DNA of 64,000 nt from Struthio camelus (lineage: Eukaryota; Chordata; Aves; Struthioniformes; Struthionidae): contig NC_090951.1 in assembly GCF_040807025.1 (NCBI RefSeq), forward strand, positions 6,262,001 to 6,326,000, written 5' to 3'. How positions within the stretch are numbered: position 1 is the stretch's first letter; every line of letters begins with the position of its first letter. Below are positions 12,701 through 27,700 of the stretch, in pieces. The notes under the pieces are model-generated. The model did not search any database. It saw only the letters and a program-made list of their open reading frames with translations, and was not told the DNA's origin. The position numbers and the translations under genes are program-made.

Positions 12701-15700
12701 TATTAATGCTTTTTTTCTGCCTTTGTCTCTTTTTGTTTTGTTATGCTTGTATCTAACTGTAACTGCGGACAGATTACAAACAGAAAGCATGGATGGGACA
12801 TCCATTAACATTTCCAATTCCAGCTCTGCCAGCTTTATTCTCCCACCTGCTTCCTCCCTCAGTGTTTCAGGAGTTGATGATGAAACAGTGGATATAAGGG
12901 CAAGTGAACAGCTGTTACTCAATTTGATAAGATCTGAAATTTACTTTCCTGGTCCAGCGGTTTTAGAATCCATTCTCCTTTTACAATGAATACACAAGCA
13001 CACAAGTCAGCCCTCCAGTTATGCCAACAAATTCATTTGAAATTATTTTGGTCACGTAAGTCTTTACTTCTCTTAATTACATGAGGTTGGTTCAACAAGC
13101 GGATGGGGACTGAAGGCTTAAATTCCACATTCCATCAACCCCTCACATACATTCCTGATTCATACTTGCACGGCTAGAGAAGGCGATGGAATTAATAACT
13201 TTAAATCCATTTGCCATTTGTTAACATCTGTTGCCTGAGAAGGATGCAACAGCTCAGAGTCCTTATCACCATTAACCCCAACAAGCAGCAGTCCTCTTTC
13301 CCCCCAGCCAGAAATGAATCAGTTTGAGGCACTCAGATCCTACAGGAGAGAAAAGGCCTGCAAGTCTCTTGATGATAACATATGTCCCTCATCTGAGTTA
13401 GGATGCTGTTTTTTTCCCCTCAGAACAACAGATCGCATATTATTATGATATTTTTATAACACATTTTCTAAAAGCCTCTCAGATTGATTTGATACTCTAA
13501 GGAAACTCCTACATGCATCTGTAAAACATACAGTTTTTTTCACTGTGCCCTGCCTTTTCCAGCTCTGCTAAGATGTATCCAGAGCCTATTGAAATCAATG
13601 GAAACACCTCCATTGTCTTACCTGAGTGTTCAGAGACGCTCCAGATGCCGTTTATTGTATTAATGACTCTGATATACTCTTCTGTGCATTGCTATCATAA
13701 CTGAAACAGATTTCAGTTCCCAAATCCAAGAGGGGTGCCACTGTTCAGTTTTGATGGAGTCACTTCATAAGAGGCTTATAAAAATACAGTTTGATCATCT
13801 AGTGTCTGCAAGGCAAAAATATCACAATGAATGGAAAGCAATAAACATTGATATAAACATATCACACATCAGAATAAAAAGCACTTTCAAGGATTGTGTT
13901 TGGCCTACCGTAGAGACACAGGGAGCTTCATATATGAAATTGGACAGAGATTTCTTTTAAGTTGAATACTGTTTGGATCTGAGTTCAAGCCTTACGTATT
14001 CAGCAATTTAGAATGTGAATATAACGAAATATTAACAATAGCTCAAAGCTGATTGCTAATGTCTTGCTAATAGATGGTGAGCTTTGCAGTGAATCCTTTT
14101 TTCTCCAGCGACACCAGTTTTGATGTCAGTGGAACAGTGGGAGGTTTAAGTCTTACCGGTCTGGATGGCTTGATCATACCAGTCAGCAATCTCAAAGAAA
14201 ATATCGAGGTATACCCAAAACTTTCTATTCCTCTCCCTCTCTTCCCTGTATTCTTCTCCCGTTTATAAACTGTCATTTTTGTTATCTTCGGTGTGGTGAT
14301 TGTAAATGGCGGTATTGTGTTTGTTACCACATAATGGGATCATGGTGCATGCATTTGTGATGGAGTGATTTGTGTGGTTTGAAGAATAAAGTAACATATA
14401 GTTCTGTCTTTTCTTAAAATGTGGGTATCTTACTCTTCATTTAAATGGATGTAAGAATGCTAATGGTCAGGGAAAATGACTATAAATTATGGTCGTCCTG
14501 AAATAGAATGCAACATCTGATTTCATCATCCAGCAATTGTATGTTCGTACTAGTACTGATGGGCTTCCTAGCCCGTGTATAAACTGACATCTAACTCATT
14601 CGTAGATGAACTTCGTGTAGCCAGTGTTGCAATGATAGCCAGTTATAGTTATAATCTCACCTCTTAGATCATAAGCACACCAAAGATCACAAAATTTGTG
14701 GTGAGTCTATACAGATTTGAAATGGACTTTTCAGAGATTATTTGAAAGAATCAAGAAAATTACTCGGAAGTAAAAATACATTAGAGAAGCTTATCTAGGA
14801 TAAGTAGGCAACATTTTTTGCTGGCCATGCTTTCCCTATGTTATGAAAAAAGATTCTCTAGTATGTGGCTGTATTGTGCTTATAAATAATAGAAACAAGG
14901 TGCTTTGCTGTATTCAAAGCTATAGCTTTCTGATTAAAAATAGATTATGCTACCGAGGCTTTCAGCAACTCAGGAAGACAGGATTCTTTTGAATCTGGGC
15001 AATTTTAGCGCTTTCCAAGTCAATGTCACTTCAGAAAACACATCTATAGTGATCCACCTGGAATCTGAACAAGACATTCCACTAATACTCTACTTAGGAT
15101 ATGGTTTTCGTCCAAATGAAACTAACTACAATATCAAAAATCATCTGCTCTGTAAGAAGACTACTGGAGGTAAGACAACTTGCTAGTGACTTTTGAACTC
15201 GTTCATTCTGGGCTTATGTGCCCAAAAGACTAAGCCATATGTACACCCACGATCCACAGCAAGTTAAGGGCACGTAGTATGGATAACATGGAGTGCTCCC
15301 CTGCAAGTTTACAGGGTTTGCACTTGCTATTTGCAGCATGAGGCCTGACTGTTTAAGAGTCCAGCTGGAAAGAAACTTCTCAAGGGAGTTTTGATCTGCC
15401 ATTCTTTAGGGCTCCAGTCTCTAATATTCAGTGTTTACCAAAAGGAGCAAAGGGTGTGATGTTTTGAACAATGAGTTGCTAAGGATTATTTGACACCTGT
15501 TCATTTCATTTGGTTCAGTTCATTTATTTGATTATATGCAATAGAGCCATATACTTCTGAATTAACATTTTCTTATATACACTGAAGCTAAAATATTTAT
15601 GTTCAAGGTGAGGAAAACACCTGGGTTCTTAGTCCAGAAGAACTCTTTTTTGGAGCAGGAACTTACTATTTCATGGTTTTACAAGATATGGGAATGGATT

Positions 15701-18700
15701 CTACAGTCAATGACAGACTAACTATAGCTGTCACTTGCTTCGCATCCCGCTGCGCATTTTGGGATGAGCACCGCAGGAACTGGAACAGCTATGGGTGTCA
15801 TGTAAGTAGAGTAAAACAAAATAACGTTATAATTATGTTTATATTATAGACTTCAAAGCCAACCCTTACAACTACAGCATTGTAGCAGAATAACAGGTTT
15901 GAACTCACACCATAAAATAAGTTTGTTTTGAGATGTTTTAACAAAATCAAGAGGTGAAGTTCAGTCCAATATAAAATGACGTTTCTACTACTTTCCTCGG
16001 ATGTGTTTCCCTATAAGAAGAAACAGAACCATTCTGACCAGTCCGTACTGTGTAATAATGCCTATTTCTGGCTAAATATTAGAATTAATATTACCTATTG
16101 AAACTTGAGCAATTCTTTCCTATATAGCAATTCTCCACACTAACTGATCAATCTCAGCAGTGTCTTTAGTTTGCTTGGTATGTTACGTAATACTTTGAAG
16201 CCAAATGTCCAGAACGTTTTATCAGGAAACTTTTCTGGTTTTCAGGTAGGACCGAAAACAAATCCTAGAAGCACACAGTGCCTCTGCAACCATCTGACCT
16301 TCTTTGGGAGCTCCTTCTTCATCATACCCAATGCCATTGATGTTAGCAAAACTGTAGAGCTATTTGGTACATTTGTGGACAACCCTGTGGTGGTGACAAC
16401 TGTAGGATGTATCTTTCTGGTGTATGTGCTTGTAGTTATTTGGGCTCGAAGGAAAGACATCCAGGATGATGCCAAAGTAAGTCTTCAGAAAGACTGAATA
16501 TATTTAGATCAATTCCTGCTTTGCCTGGCCTTCTCTGTGGAGGACATGTCATTCCAAGCACTTAGGACAGACAGTAGCCCATCCTTCTGTAAGCTGAAGC
16601 CCCTAAATGAAATGTGATCTGAGAGCTAGTGTGGATGTTCCAAGGGTCATTCTCAGCATATTCCCTGGAATATCTTCAGCTATCAGTGAGTTGACTATGT
16701 TAAGCTTTGAAACTGAGACTATAATAAAACTGAATTTGGTTTGACGCTCAAGAGTGCCCAAACTTTGTTTGTTTCCATGTCTTTCTGCCTACTCTGCTTC
16801 TAGGCACAACTTTTCTCCTAGGGAAAATTTGAACAGAAGTGAAAAGGCTGATTTTATTTACATTTTCTTTAGAAAATTCAGCTTTGAAGTTTTTTCATTT
16901 TTTACTGAAAAAAACCTTCTGGGAAAAGCAGGGTTTTTTTGTGCAAAACGTCAATAACATAAAACTGTTTTAATAGGAAGTCTTCAACCAACCCTACTCC
17001 CTTCCCTTTTACTCTATGTTTCCTGGTAAGTATATGCATCGTTCACAAGATGACAAATTCATATCCACAGCATTAAGGCAGCCATACTTACAGAACTGCT
17101 AACACACTGCTTGTGTTATGTCGCTCTGCAGGTGAAAATCACCATACTGGAAGACAATGACCCCTTTGCTCAGTATCGTTACCTTGTGACAGTTTTTACA
17201 GGACACCGCCGAGGGGCAGCCACAACCTCTAAGGTACTGAAGGAACTGTGCAGTAATACAGTCTATGCATGCATGTATAGAACTGGATGAATAATGAAGT
17301 GCCAGGGACTAGTAAACGGGATGGCTCAAATGCAACTTCTAAGCCAGAAAGTCTTTAACTTTGAGGAAGCCAGGACGAGTATGTCAGAGGAATAATCCCA
17401 TATAGAATTCTGAGATGTGCAGGTCTTCCGTCTGTCCTTCTGTTCTCCAGGTGACTCTCACCCTCTATGGACTGGAAGGAGAAAGTGAGCCACACCATCT
17501 AACTGATCCTGATACACCAGTCTTTGAACGGGGAGGAGTGGATGTTTTCCTACTCTGTACTCTCTTCCCTCTTGGGGAACTGCAGAGTATTAGGCTGTGG
17601 CATGATAATTCAGGGCTCAGTCCATCCTGGTAAGTGTATGCAGGGAAATATTAAAGATTCGCAATCTTTAAGAAAACAATAAAATCATTTTTCCTTTTGT
17701 AGTGCATAAAAAACCTATCCTTTTCACAATTGTAGAATGGAAGGAAGTGTTAGTTTCTCTTCTTTGCAGATGAACAGATCAAAATATAACCTATACTGCA
17801 GGACCAGGAGTGCCTCCCATATACTGTGTCCAGTACATATCCCTGCTACGTCCTGATTCTGTGCTGGGGCAAAACTTCTGTCAGTACTCCTAAAACATAC
17901 TACAGAAGCTATGAAGTGAAATCCAGGCGCAGTGACCATCCTCTGGATTAGGTCACCAGTCTGAGTACTAGCATTTTGGGGCACACTGGAGGGTGTTCAG
18001 TGCCTTACAGTTCAGATGCAGCCAAACAAGCCAAAGGCCAGAGTTTGTCCTCCATACTCCTGCTGAGCCCTGAATTTCATACCGCTCAGTTACATGTGAA
18101 TGTGCTCTGTATGTTTTTCTTACAGGTATGTGAATCGAGTATTGGTCCATGATCTGGCATGGGACCAGAAATGGTATTTCCTCTGTAACTCTTGGCTAGC
18201 CATTGATATTGGAGAGTGTGTCCTCGATAAAGTGTTCCCAGTAGCTACAGAACAGGACATGAAGCAGTTCAGGTAAATTCTCCTGCTGTACAGGCTTTTC
18301 AGCTCTTGAGACTAATCAGCCGAGAAAAACAAGTGTGCAAAAAAGACAAAACTCCTAGGCCAAAATGAAAACAAGGGAGGCCTTTCCACTGACTTCAAAG
18401 GGTTCTGGACAAGGAGAAGAGGAAGGATGGTTAGCTAAGTCTAGGAAGGATGATTAGCTAAGTCTAATTGTTACCTTAATGGTAACACCAGAGTGGAAAT
18501 GCTGGTATTAAAAAAGGATAGTCTGACAAGATCTGCAAAAATCCAAGCACTTTATCTTCTCTTATATGTAATTTCCCTGAACATTTATACAGAAACTGCT
18601 TGTGATTAGCTTTTCCTCCATGGTGTGGCCAAAAGGAAAGGACATAAGTTGCTAAGACCATTCCATGCAAATCAAGTCATGATATTTAGTAATTTCTCAT

Positions 18701-21700
18701 AGTTACTATTTCTTCTGATAGTGCCCAGAGGCACCAACAGGTCAGCGCCCCAAACTGCAGCTTTATTATTCCTTCTCCTTTCTAAGCATCCCCTTGATTT
18801 CCCCCTCCTCCTTCCCAGCAATCTGTTTTTCATGAAGACCTCCAAGGGCTTCCAAGACGGACACATCTGGTACTCAGTTTTCAGCCGCTCCCCACGAAGC
18901 TCCTTCACACGAGCCCAGCGCGTGTCATGCTGCTTCTCACTGCTGCTCTGCACCATGCTGACTAGCATCATGTTCTGGGGTGTGCCAAAGGATCCAGCAG
19001 AGCAGAAAATGGACCTGGGTAATAATCCTAATCATTGCTTGGGCAGGGAAATAGTGAGATAGCAGAATCTAGAAGCAGGACTGCTGAACAAATGGGATTT
19101 TTCATAAAAGACAGATCTGATGGTTCCTGGGGTTATTCTTACACCTCCTGCTTGATCTTGACAGGTAAGATCGAGTTCACATGGCAGGAGGTGATGATTG
19201 GCTTTGAGAGCTCCCTCCTCATGTTCCCCATCAACCTGCTCATTGTGCAGATCTTCAGGAACATACGATCCCGGCCAACCATGCAGGGGAGAGAGAAGAA
19301 GCCAGGGAAGTGTGGTCGTGTGTCCCCAAGCCTACCTCCCACACCACAGGTCACCCAGGCTGTCTCACTCACTCCAGAGGCCGTGATAAAGGCAAGTCCC
19401 TGTGGCTGCCCCCCAGGGCGCTCTGCACTGCCCTCTGCTGCCACACACCATCCGGTATCTACAGTGTAAGAGCAAAAATGTTTCCTGTCAGAAGCCCTTC
19501 AGACCGCTCGCAATTGCAAGCCAAGTATGCACTAGGGCAAAGCACTCAGTTATGCATCTACATGGCCATGGGAGGAAGGAGGAACTCGCTAGAGGCATCC
19601 ACCTTCAGGGTATATTCCACCTGCAGCAGACCTCTTGACTTAAGCAAGATCTGCCTATGTACATCTCAAGTCCTTGCACAATTATGTGGGACCAAAATCA
19701 CTGTGCTCAGTGGTTTCAAGCAAACATTAAGCAGGAGAGTGAAGACAAAGGTATCATAGCCCCCGTCTTCCTCTGCTTAGGTCCTCAGTCAGGTAAACAG
19801 CATTTTTGAATCCCAAAAGCTGTCCTGCTGAACTCACTGAAATCAGCCTGTCACATCCAGCCTTATAAGATGTGCTATCTCCATTCCGGAGATTTTAGCA
19901 GTCTGTGCCCTCCCAACCAGTGATGTCTTTAGATCACATCAGGTTTAGACACTGCAGGCAGAGTCACTGCCATGTTGCTGCTGTCTTTTCTAGGACATAA
20001 GGAGAATTGCCAGCTCACTGTTTAAAGCCCTGAAGACTCCATCACTCACCTCAGTATCAGACCCTGGAAAATCAACTAACATCAACACACTTTTGGCATT
20101 GGTTGAGGACATCATCTGCCAGCAGAACAGAATCGGCCAAGAGTTTTATGAGGAGAGTAAAAAGAAGGATGACCCTATAATTGTCACAATAGGTGCTGTG
20201 GATATACAAGGTAGGTAACACAATGTGACAGTCCCGCTGAAACCTGTGTAGTGAAAATGATGATGACCAGAGGATGTGATGACCCAAGCTCCTCTTATAT
20301 TCTGTCTTAAAGGCAATTAAGTGAAGACACCAGGATATCTCTGTAGAAGGAAATGTCAGCTACCAGCCTGGCTTGGCAGAAGGATCAGTACTATAGCATC
20401 AAGTCTCTCAAATATGAGTTGCTTCACATCATTTTGTCCTCTGCTTTTTTCTTGCTAACTCTGTGTTGTTGATCCTTTCAGTCTGATTCTTAACTTAGGC
20501 ATTGATTTATTTGCAATTAAACAATAATAGATGAGTGAACAATCCCACTGATTTCATTAAGACTTGCATTTGGCTTTTCCAGTGAGTGTACCAAGCTACG
20601 AATTGCTGCGCAGGTAGACTACAAACAAAGTAGCACTTGATCTCATCTGACTTTTCTGTTAAGGTTTTAAGACCTCTCTCTTACCAAATTGCCTCCTGGT
20701 ATGTCCAGCCTATCCCCACAGAAGAGCATTAAAGCTTCATTACTGAAGTTGCATTTACGTGTCCCTTCAAATGTTATTGTGCATTGCCACACAGATAACC
20801 CTGAGCTCCACATCAGTTACCCTTCATAGCAAACAGTATTTTAATCTATGGATAGCTATGCTGATTTTTAAAATTTTTTTCTTTACTTGCAGAAAAAACA
20901 AGAAGCCCAACTCCAGAGAAGGGAATGTGTGAGCGGCTGAAATACAGTGACTACAACCGCTGCTTGTACATGCAGCTCCAGCATGTAGAGATGGAGCTGG
21001 AACTACTGGGGCCCCATAAGTTTCAGATGCCTCAGAGTTATACACAAGCTGTTCAGCAGGTTCAGCACATGAAGAAACTCCTGGAGAACCGGATCTGCTC
21101 ATCAGCATCCATCAGCGAGAGGTAACCTAGTTCTCATCCCACTTTCAGTAAAACTAAATTCAGGTCATGAACTCGAAACTGGCCAGGATGATGGAGCCCA
21201 AAATAATTACTGCTTAATACTTGCTAGGTAAGCATTATTATAGCTGTAGAAGCATGCCTTATTATTATACTATAGTAGGAGCAACAAAGAAATTTCAGTG
21301 CATTGTGTACTGTACACAAAAGCAATAAAGACAAACCATCACTCTTTGTCATTTTTGCCTCCAAAACTGAACGTTACAACACAGTGCCACATTACAGCAA
21401 AACATTGAAGATAATCACTGAGATCCAGAGTCTCAGGAAGGCTCAAAAAACATATGGATAAAGAAATATTAATGAGCAAACAAAAATATCTCAGAAAAAA
21501 CTGACTGTTAAGTTGGAAATATTGAAAGTAACACCAGTAATTATCTCTCTGGTCTTTATAGTGATCACAAGGGACGTATCCAGCAGCTAAAATGTGCTCA
21601 TATGTTTATCTTTTTATCAACATTTCTACTGGAAGTTCAGTTATGCATGAATTGAGGACTAAATACGCCCATCAGACTTGTTTTCATTTTAGCTGGTGTC

Positions 21701-24700
21701 TGCAGACTTCCCCATATTTTTGCTCTCTGTACCTTTTGCTATCCATATATCCTGTATAATTGCATTAGTTAAAAGAACGTAAAGTATTTTGGTCGGTATT
21801 TTAAATTGTAATATGTTGCCTATCCCTACTGCACCTGAAGACTGTGATTTTGTTCACTGGCTTTTATTCCATTGTAGAACTAATTTTTTTCTCTTCTGGT
21901 GGACTCTCAAGGTGGTCCCTCACTCCAAGCTTCTCCGGTGATGGCAAGAAAAGCTCTTCTTCCAAAGGGCTGCCCTGGTGGTTTGTGTTCATTGCTTGGT
22001 TCCTCGTTGCAGCCACCAGTGGTGTATCTGGGTTCTTTACGATGCTCTATGGGCTGCATTATGGCAAGGAGAACTCCATCAAGTGGTTGATCTCCATGGC
22101 CATCTCCTTCTTTGAAAGTCTTTTCATCACACAGCCTTTAAAGGTGAGATCCTCAAAAGTATAACTATGGGCTAATAAGAACTCTTTCTACCATCACTTC
22201 AGGTAAAGTGTTGTGTGTTTTAAAGAACCACAGGACTTGTAAAACAAGAAATCTTTGCACTTACAACAAGAGCTAGCAGCTAGATTACAGTGTTGTTCTG
22301 TCTTTTGCTTGCATTAATTCCTTTAGTTTCATCTCCCCTTCTTTTGCCAGAGTTTGATAGGTGATGAGGTTTCTGAGCAGGGAAGACGTTTCATATGGCT
22401 AAAGGACTTCAGCGAGTAGGGCCCTAGGGCCTGTGTGCTGTTCTCTTGTTCATGTGTTTCAGCTGCATGAGCGCAACACAGTCAAAGCACAGTTCTTCTG
22501 CCTGGTCTGCAGTGCCTGGATTCAAAGGGGTCCAGGTCAGAGCCTGAGCTTCTTCATGTGAAACAGGCATGCAGTGAGTCTACAGCTAATTCTTTCCAGG
22601 TGCTGGGATTCGCGGCATTTTTTGCTCTGGTTCTGAAGAAGGTGGAGCAGGAGGATGAAGAAAACACAGCTATTGATGGGTCTTTATCTGCCCCAGGTAA
22701 CTGTGTGTACAAGCTAGAAATGATGAAAGATAGTGAAGTGTTCTCTGATATTTTGGAGCGTTTTATGCACAAATATGTGACCCACAGGTCAACTCAGGAA
22801 TTCACTAGATATCTTTATATACGTGAATCTTACCTGAAGATAGCACAAATCTCTGGAATGCACAGGTGCTGTGACTACATGCCCAACTGATTTTGTGCTA
22901 GTCGGAGAGGAATATGAGGAAAGACATCCTTTCAGCTTTACATCAGAATAATCAGTAAGGGCTGAGAAATATTCCCAGAATAGCAACGAAGAGGAGAGTG
23001 ACCACTGCATGCCTAGGTAGGATAAATTTTACAGAATACTTAACGAAAAAGACCACAAGATCAAAAAGATAAAGGAGAAAAAATTCTGGATCAAACCTCC
23101 TTGTTTATCTTTTTCTATACTTTTTTACTTCTGCAAATATGCATACATGCACCCTGTCCTGTTGTGAGACTGCCCTTGTTATTGGAGGACCTACCTGCTC
23201 TCCGGATACTGTTATCTGACTTCTTCCTTCCCCGCATCACTGGCTTGCCCAAGTCAGGAAAGAAGAACCATTTTCCTATATTGGTGCATATAAGATCAAG
23301 AATTGTGAAAGTCTTCTGGTAGCTCAGCAACCATGTTTCAGTTTTTCAACATTCGAGGAACATCTAGGGAAGAATATAATAAAATGCAGCAAACCATCTG
23401 AAAACATCAAAATCAAAATTAATGAATTAGTGCTATAAATATGCAGAAGCCATCCTTAAATATTTCAGCTCTCATAAGAGACATAAGGAAAAACAGATTT
23501 ACAAGGAGATTTGTCTAAGCCGACATCTCAGTTTTCACAAGACGGCTTGCAACAAAACACTAACTATTCTACAACTTGGTGAAAATAAACATGTAGTGCA
23601 GTGAAAAATGTTGCACTCTCACCTAATATGGTAGATCTTTAGTTAATAAGCCTATGTAAAATTCAACTTCTGTTGGAAGGTAATTTCCCACTTTAAGTCT
23701 TATGCTATGAAAGCTCTCAGTTTTCCAATTTATGTAGTTTTCTACAGCCATTCTGCTATCACAACTATCTGTACTACCACTCCCATTAATCAAATAGTGG
23801 CTAACGCAATCACAATCATGTCTAAAAAAAGTTTACAGTGGCAAACAGGAGTCCTAGGCTACAGTGAAGAGTGATGCTCAACAGTTTTCTCCCTGCTCAG
23901 TCACAAGCTCTGAGTATATCATCTTTTGAGATGCCCAGTCTAGGCTGGGCAACGGGAAGACAGGGACATCCAGGCTACAAGGTTACAGCCTGAGCCTGTC
24001 ACACTGTGTTTGTGAGCTGCTTCCCTCACCATCGTTGCCTTACTCTACTGATGGCTTAAGTCATGCCCCATGTCTTTGTAAGAGAAAGTATGTTTCCTTA
24101 CAAAATAAATGAAAAGTAGGACGTAGAGGATCTATTCGATGATTCTAGGTTTTCCTGCTCTCTCTTACAGGTGATTCAAATCTTCTCTTTGGAGCCCGAC
24201 GGGACAGCAGAAGCAACATCTACCAGCCACCTCCTGCAACAGATGTTGAGAAAATGAAAATCAGCTGCATGAAGGAGCAAAAAGCATTTGCTCTCATCAG
24301 AGAAATCCTGGGTATAACCCATCAATAGATTATCTTTTGGTTTTATGCACATCAATATTTTTACATCAGTGAAAATATTGTTCTCCTGGGTAAAAGAGTA
24401 GTGTATCTATCTTTTGCTTTCTGCTAGCCATTACAGTGTAGAGGTGGGCTGCTCAGTGCAATTTGAGCTAAGGAGGGGTGGAAATGTTAGCTGCAGATAA
24501 AAGTATGGCTAAGGCTGGATTTTATGGTAAGGAGACAGACTACAGAAATATGAGAGGCTAAACAAATTAGAAAGGGCAAAAGGAGGAGGTCAGTGCTTAA
24601 AAGAAGTTGGAATCAAAACAGCAATTGGAGGGCATCTTTCTGAAAGCAAAAACTATCTACAGATAATGAGTCACACTCCAGTCTTGCTTACTCTAAAAGC

Positions 24701-27700
24701 AATGGAAAAAACTACTTCAACTTTACTTGAAACAAAGTCAGACTACCAGTTCCATTTAGAGCGTTCACTGCTATTGGTGTTCACCCAGCCTTCCCCCTTA
24801 TTTTCTTGATCGCTACTCATATTCCAAACGTGATACGCTTGAACTTCAGCACTTTGAAGGAGCTTGTGTAAAGTCACTGGCAGTGGTCTAGAGTCTTACA
24901 AAGCATCTCTCTAACCTAATAAGTGGTGACAGCAGTACTAACAGCAGTATTAATTCTGAGCTCACATGCACTGTCTCTTCTTGTCTTTTCCAGCCTATCT
25001 GGGATTTTTATGGATGCTGCTATTGGTTGCCTATGGGCAGAGAGATCCCAATTCCTACTACTTAAACAAGCACATTGAGAACAGCTTTACAGATGGATTC
25101 CAGGATGTCTATAGTTACCAGGATTTTTTCACATGGGCAAAAACTACCTTAGTCAAAAATCTTTATGGATCATATAAAGGTGCAGAGACTGTGTTCATAT
25201 CAAATTGTTTCACCTCAGCTTGCCAGATTCTGAAGTACTATCTTTTATACTTATCTCCAGCTTGCACACGCATATTGGACTGGAGGAGGGGATTACGCGT
25301 CTGCAGTGCTCGTGGAGATTTATGAATCCTAGTAGGAAAAATCGGTGCATACTCTTACACTGCCTAACCATTATGTGCATAATTGAATGGCTGCAATATA
25401 TTGTGCACTGAAACATAATTAGACCAAATCAATCTCTGACATGATTCCACCAGCCTGACCTCAAGTTTAATGTGCCCTGATATTTTCAATTATCTTTAAT
25501 TATCTTTAAGTATCTTTAATATAATCCACAAGTTTACCGTTGTAATTTTACATTTTTCACATTTTATGTAATACCATTACAGGTATTCAGATATATGACT
25601 CCTAGCTTACATGAGCTTCTTTTTGCATTAAGAACAAGAATGGTAGGTAGATGGCACTATAAAGCTTTTCCTCAGGAGAGCTCTGTTTGTGTCATGGCTT
25701 AGGTCACAGTGCAGGCAGATTTCATAACATCACCATGCTTCTATCTAGCCAAATCCAATACTAAGTACAGCCCACTTTCCAGCTCACATTTAACAGCAAA
25801 TATTAAAATGCATTATCAGAGTTGTTCATAGGGCATGACTCGCACTAGCCTACTGTGTTCACTACTAAGTGAACACAGGCTGCACACAGCTGCTCCGCTG
25901 TGTGACTCTAAGAAGGTAGATTTTCTCCTCCAGGTCTCAATTTCCTTCTCTATAAAACACAAATTGATAATGATACTGAACTCTAGGGATGGATCTATGG
26001 ATGTTATCTAAGAAAGTTCAAATCGGGACAAGGGCTTAATTTTCCTGAGTATTTTGCTTACAGTGTTGTAGGTTTTTTTTTTGAACAAAAGCTATAGCAA
26101 AATATTAATGCATCACTGAACAACAAATGATATGAAAAATAGTAGTAGTAGTCCTGTAATAGTGCCAGTGACGCTCTTCTTCCATCTCCTGTTTAGGATT
26201 CATTACAGATGGCAATTCCAAGCTGGTGGGTAGTGCCCGAATTCGCCAAGTAAGAGTGAAAGGAGACACCTGCCCCATTGCTCCCAAACTCCAGCGTGTG
26301 ATTCGGGAATGCCATGCCCCATATTCCTTACAAACAGAAGATACATCAGATTATGGGGAACACTGGAACACTTCAGCCTTTGATAACTCCTCTGACTTGA
26401 GCTCAGCGTGGCAGTATCAGACTCAGTCCAAACTAAGAGGGCACCCAATCTGGGGCAAATTCGCCATCTACAGAGGAGGAGGATATGTGATTCATCTGGG
26501 AACAGATCCTAAGAACGCCTCCAGGTACCACGTGTGCTACCATAAATTATTAGTGAATTTGCTGTAGTGCGAATGCTACTCTTTTCTCTTCCTTATTTAG
26601 GATTAATTTCAGATAGCATCCTAAGTTTTGCTACTGAGGATTATGCCTAGCAATTGCAGATAATAGTATGGTGGCTTCAATGTAATTTATGTTCTTATCA
26701 TCTTGTTCCATGTTAGGAAATAATCAGGGTCCAAAATTAGAATCTGTTTTACTAACTTACATACGTGGATTCCTGATTTACAGAAATACAGAAATACATA
26801 ATGCTGGAAAACTAATAAATCAGTCCTATCAATGCAGTATTATTGCAATGTTGGATCTAGTCTAGCTTTTAATGTCTAAAGTAAAGAATTTTCAAAGGGG
26901 ATGCCAAAGGTGGTAAGAAAATAATTCAGCCTAAATCCTCCTCTGTTTTCAGATTATAGTAAGATCTCTGAAGCTTCTTTATCTCCTCCTTTAGTGTTTA
27001 CACTCCCCAGATCCTTGCAGACAATTTTGTATCTGCTTTCTAGTCATCATTAAAGGAGGAGAATGACTGAAATACTCCTGGAACTAATCTCCTGTGTGAA
27101 TACAAATAGTAACAGTAAAAGTGAAATAACAGGAAATGAGGCTTTGAAATCCAAGACTTAAAAATAATTTGGCTGATAAGGGACCACAGGTAAATGAGCA
27201 GGAAGTAGTACCCCACATGGCTAGAGTCCCAAACTTACAGGTAATTGACATGTTGTTGGAGATACCTGTACAGGAACCTATATGAGGTAGATGATCCAGC
27301 TACCTGAAATATTGCCGTTTTAGCATTGGCCAATATCGAGTATCTGATTCTTCAGACGAGACAAAAAGAAACTTAGCACCTAGACTAACAGTGCAAATAT
27401 CCTCTCTCTTCTTTAGACTTCACCGATCAGAAGTTCTCTGAAATGTCTGGTTTGCCCTTTCTCTGTGATAATGTCCAAACACTCCTATCCTCCGTGTAAT
27501 ACTGTTTCTTTCCTGTATGGGTTAGATGACGGGGTATACATTTTTTTGGCAGAATTCTCCAGTATCTTCTCAACAACGTCTGGCTAGACACCTTTACAAG
27601 AGCAGTATTCGTTGAATTTACAGTCTACAACGCCAATGTGAATCTTTTCTGCATTATAAGTCTGATGTTCGAAACAAACGCTTTAGGTGAGAGCCTTTTT

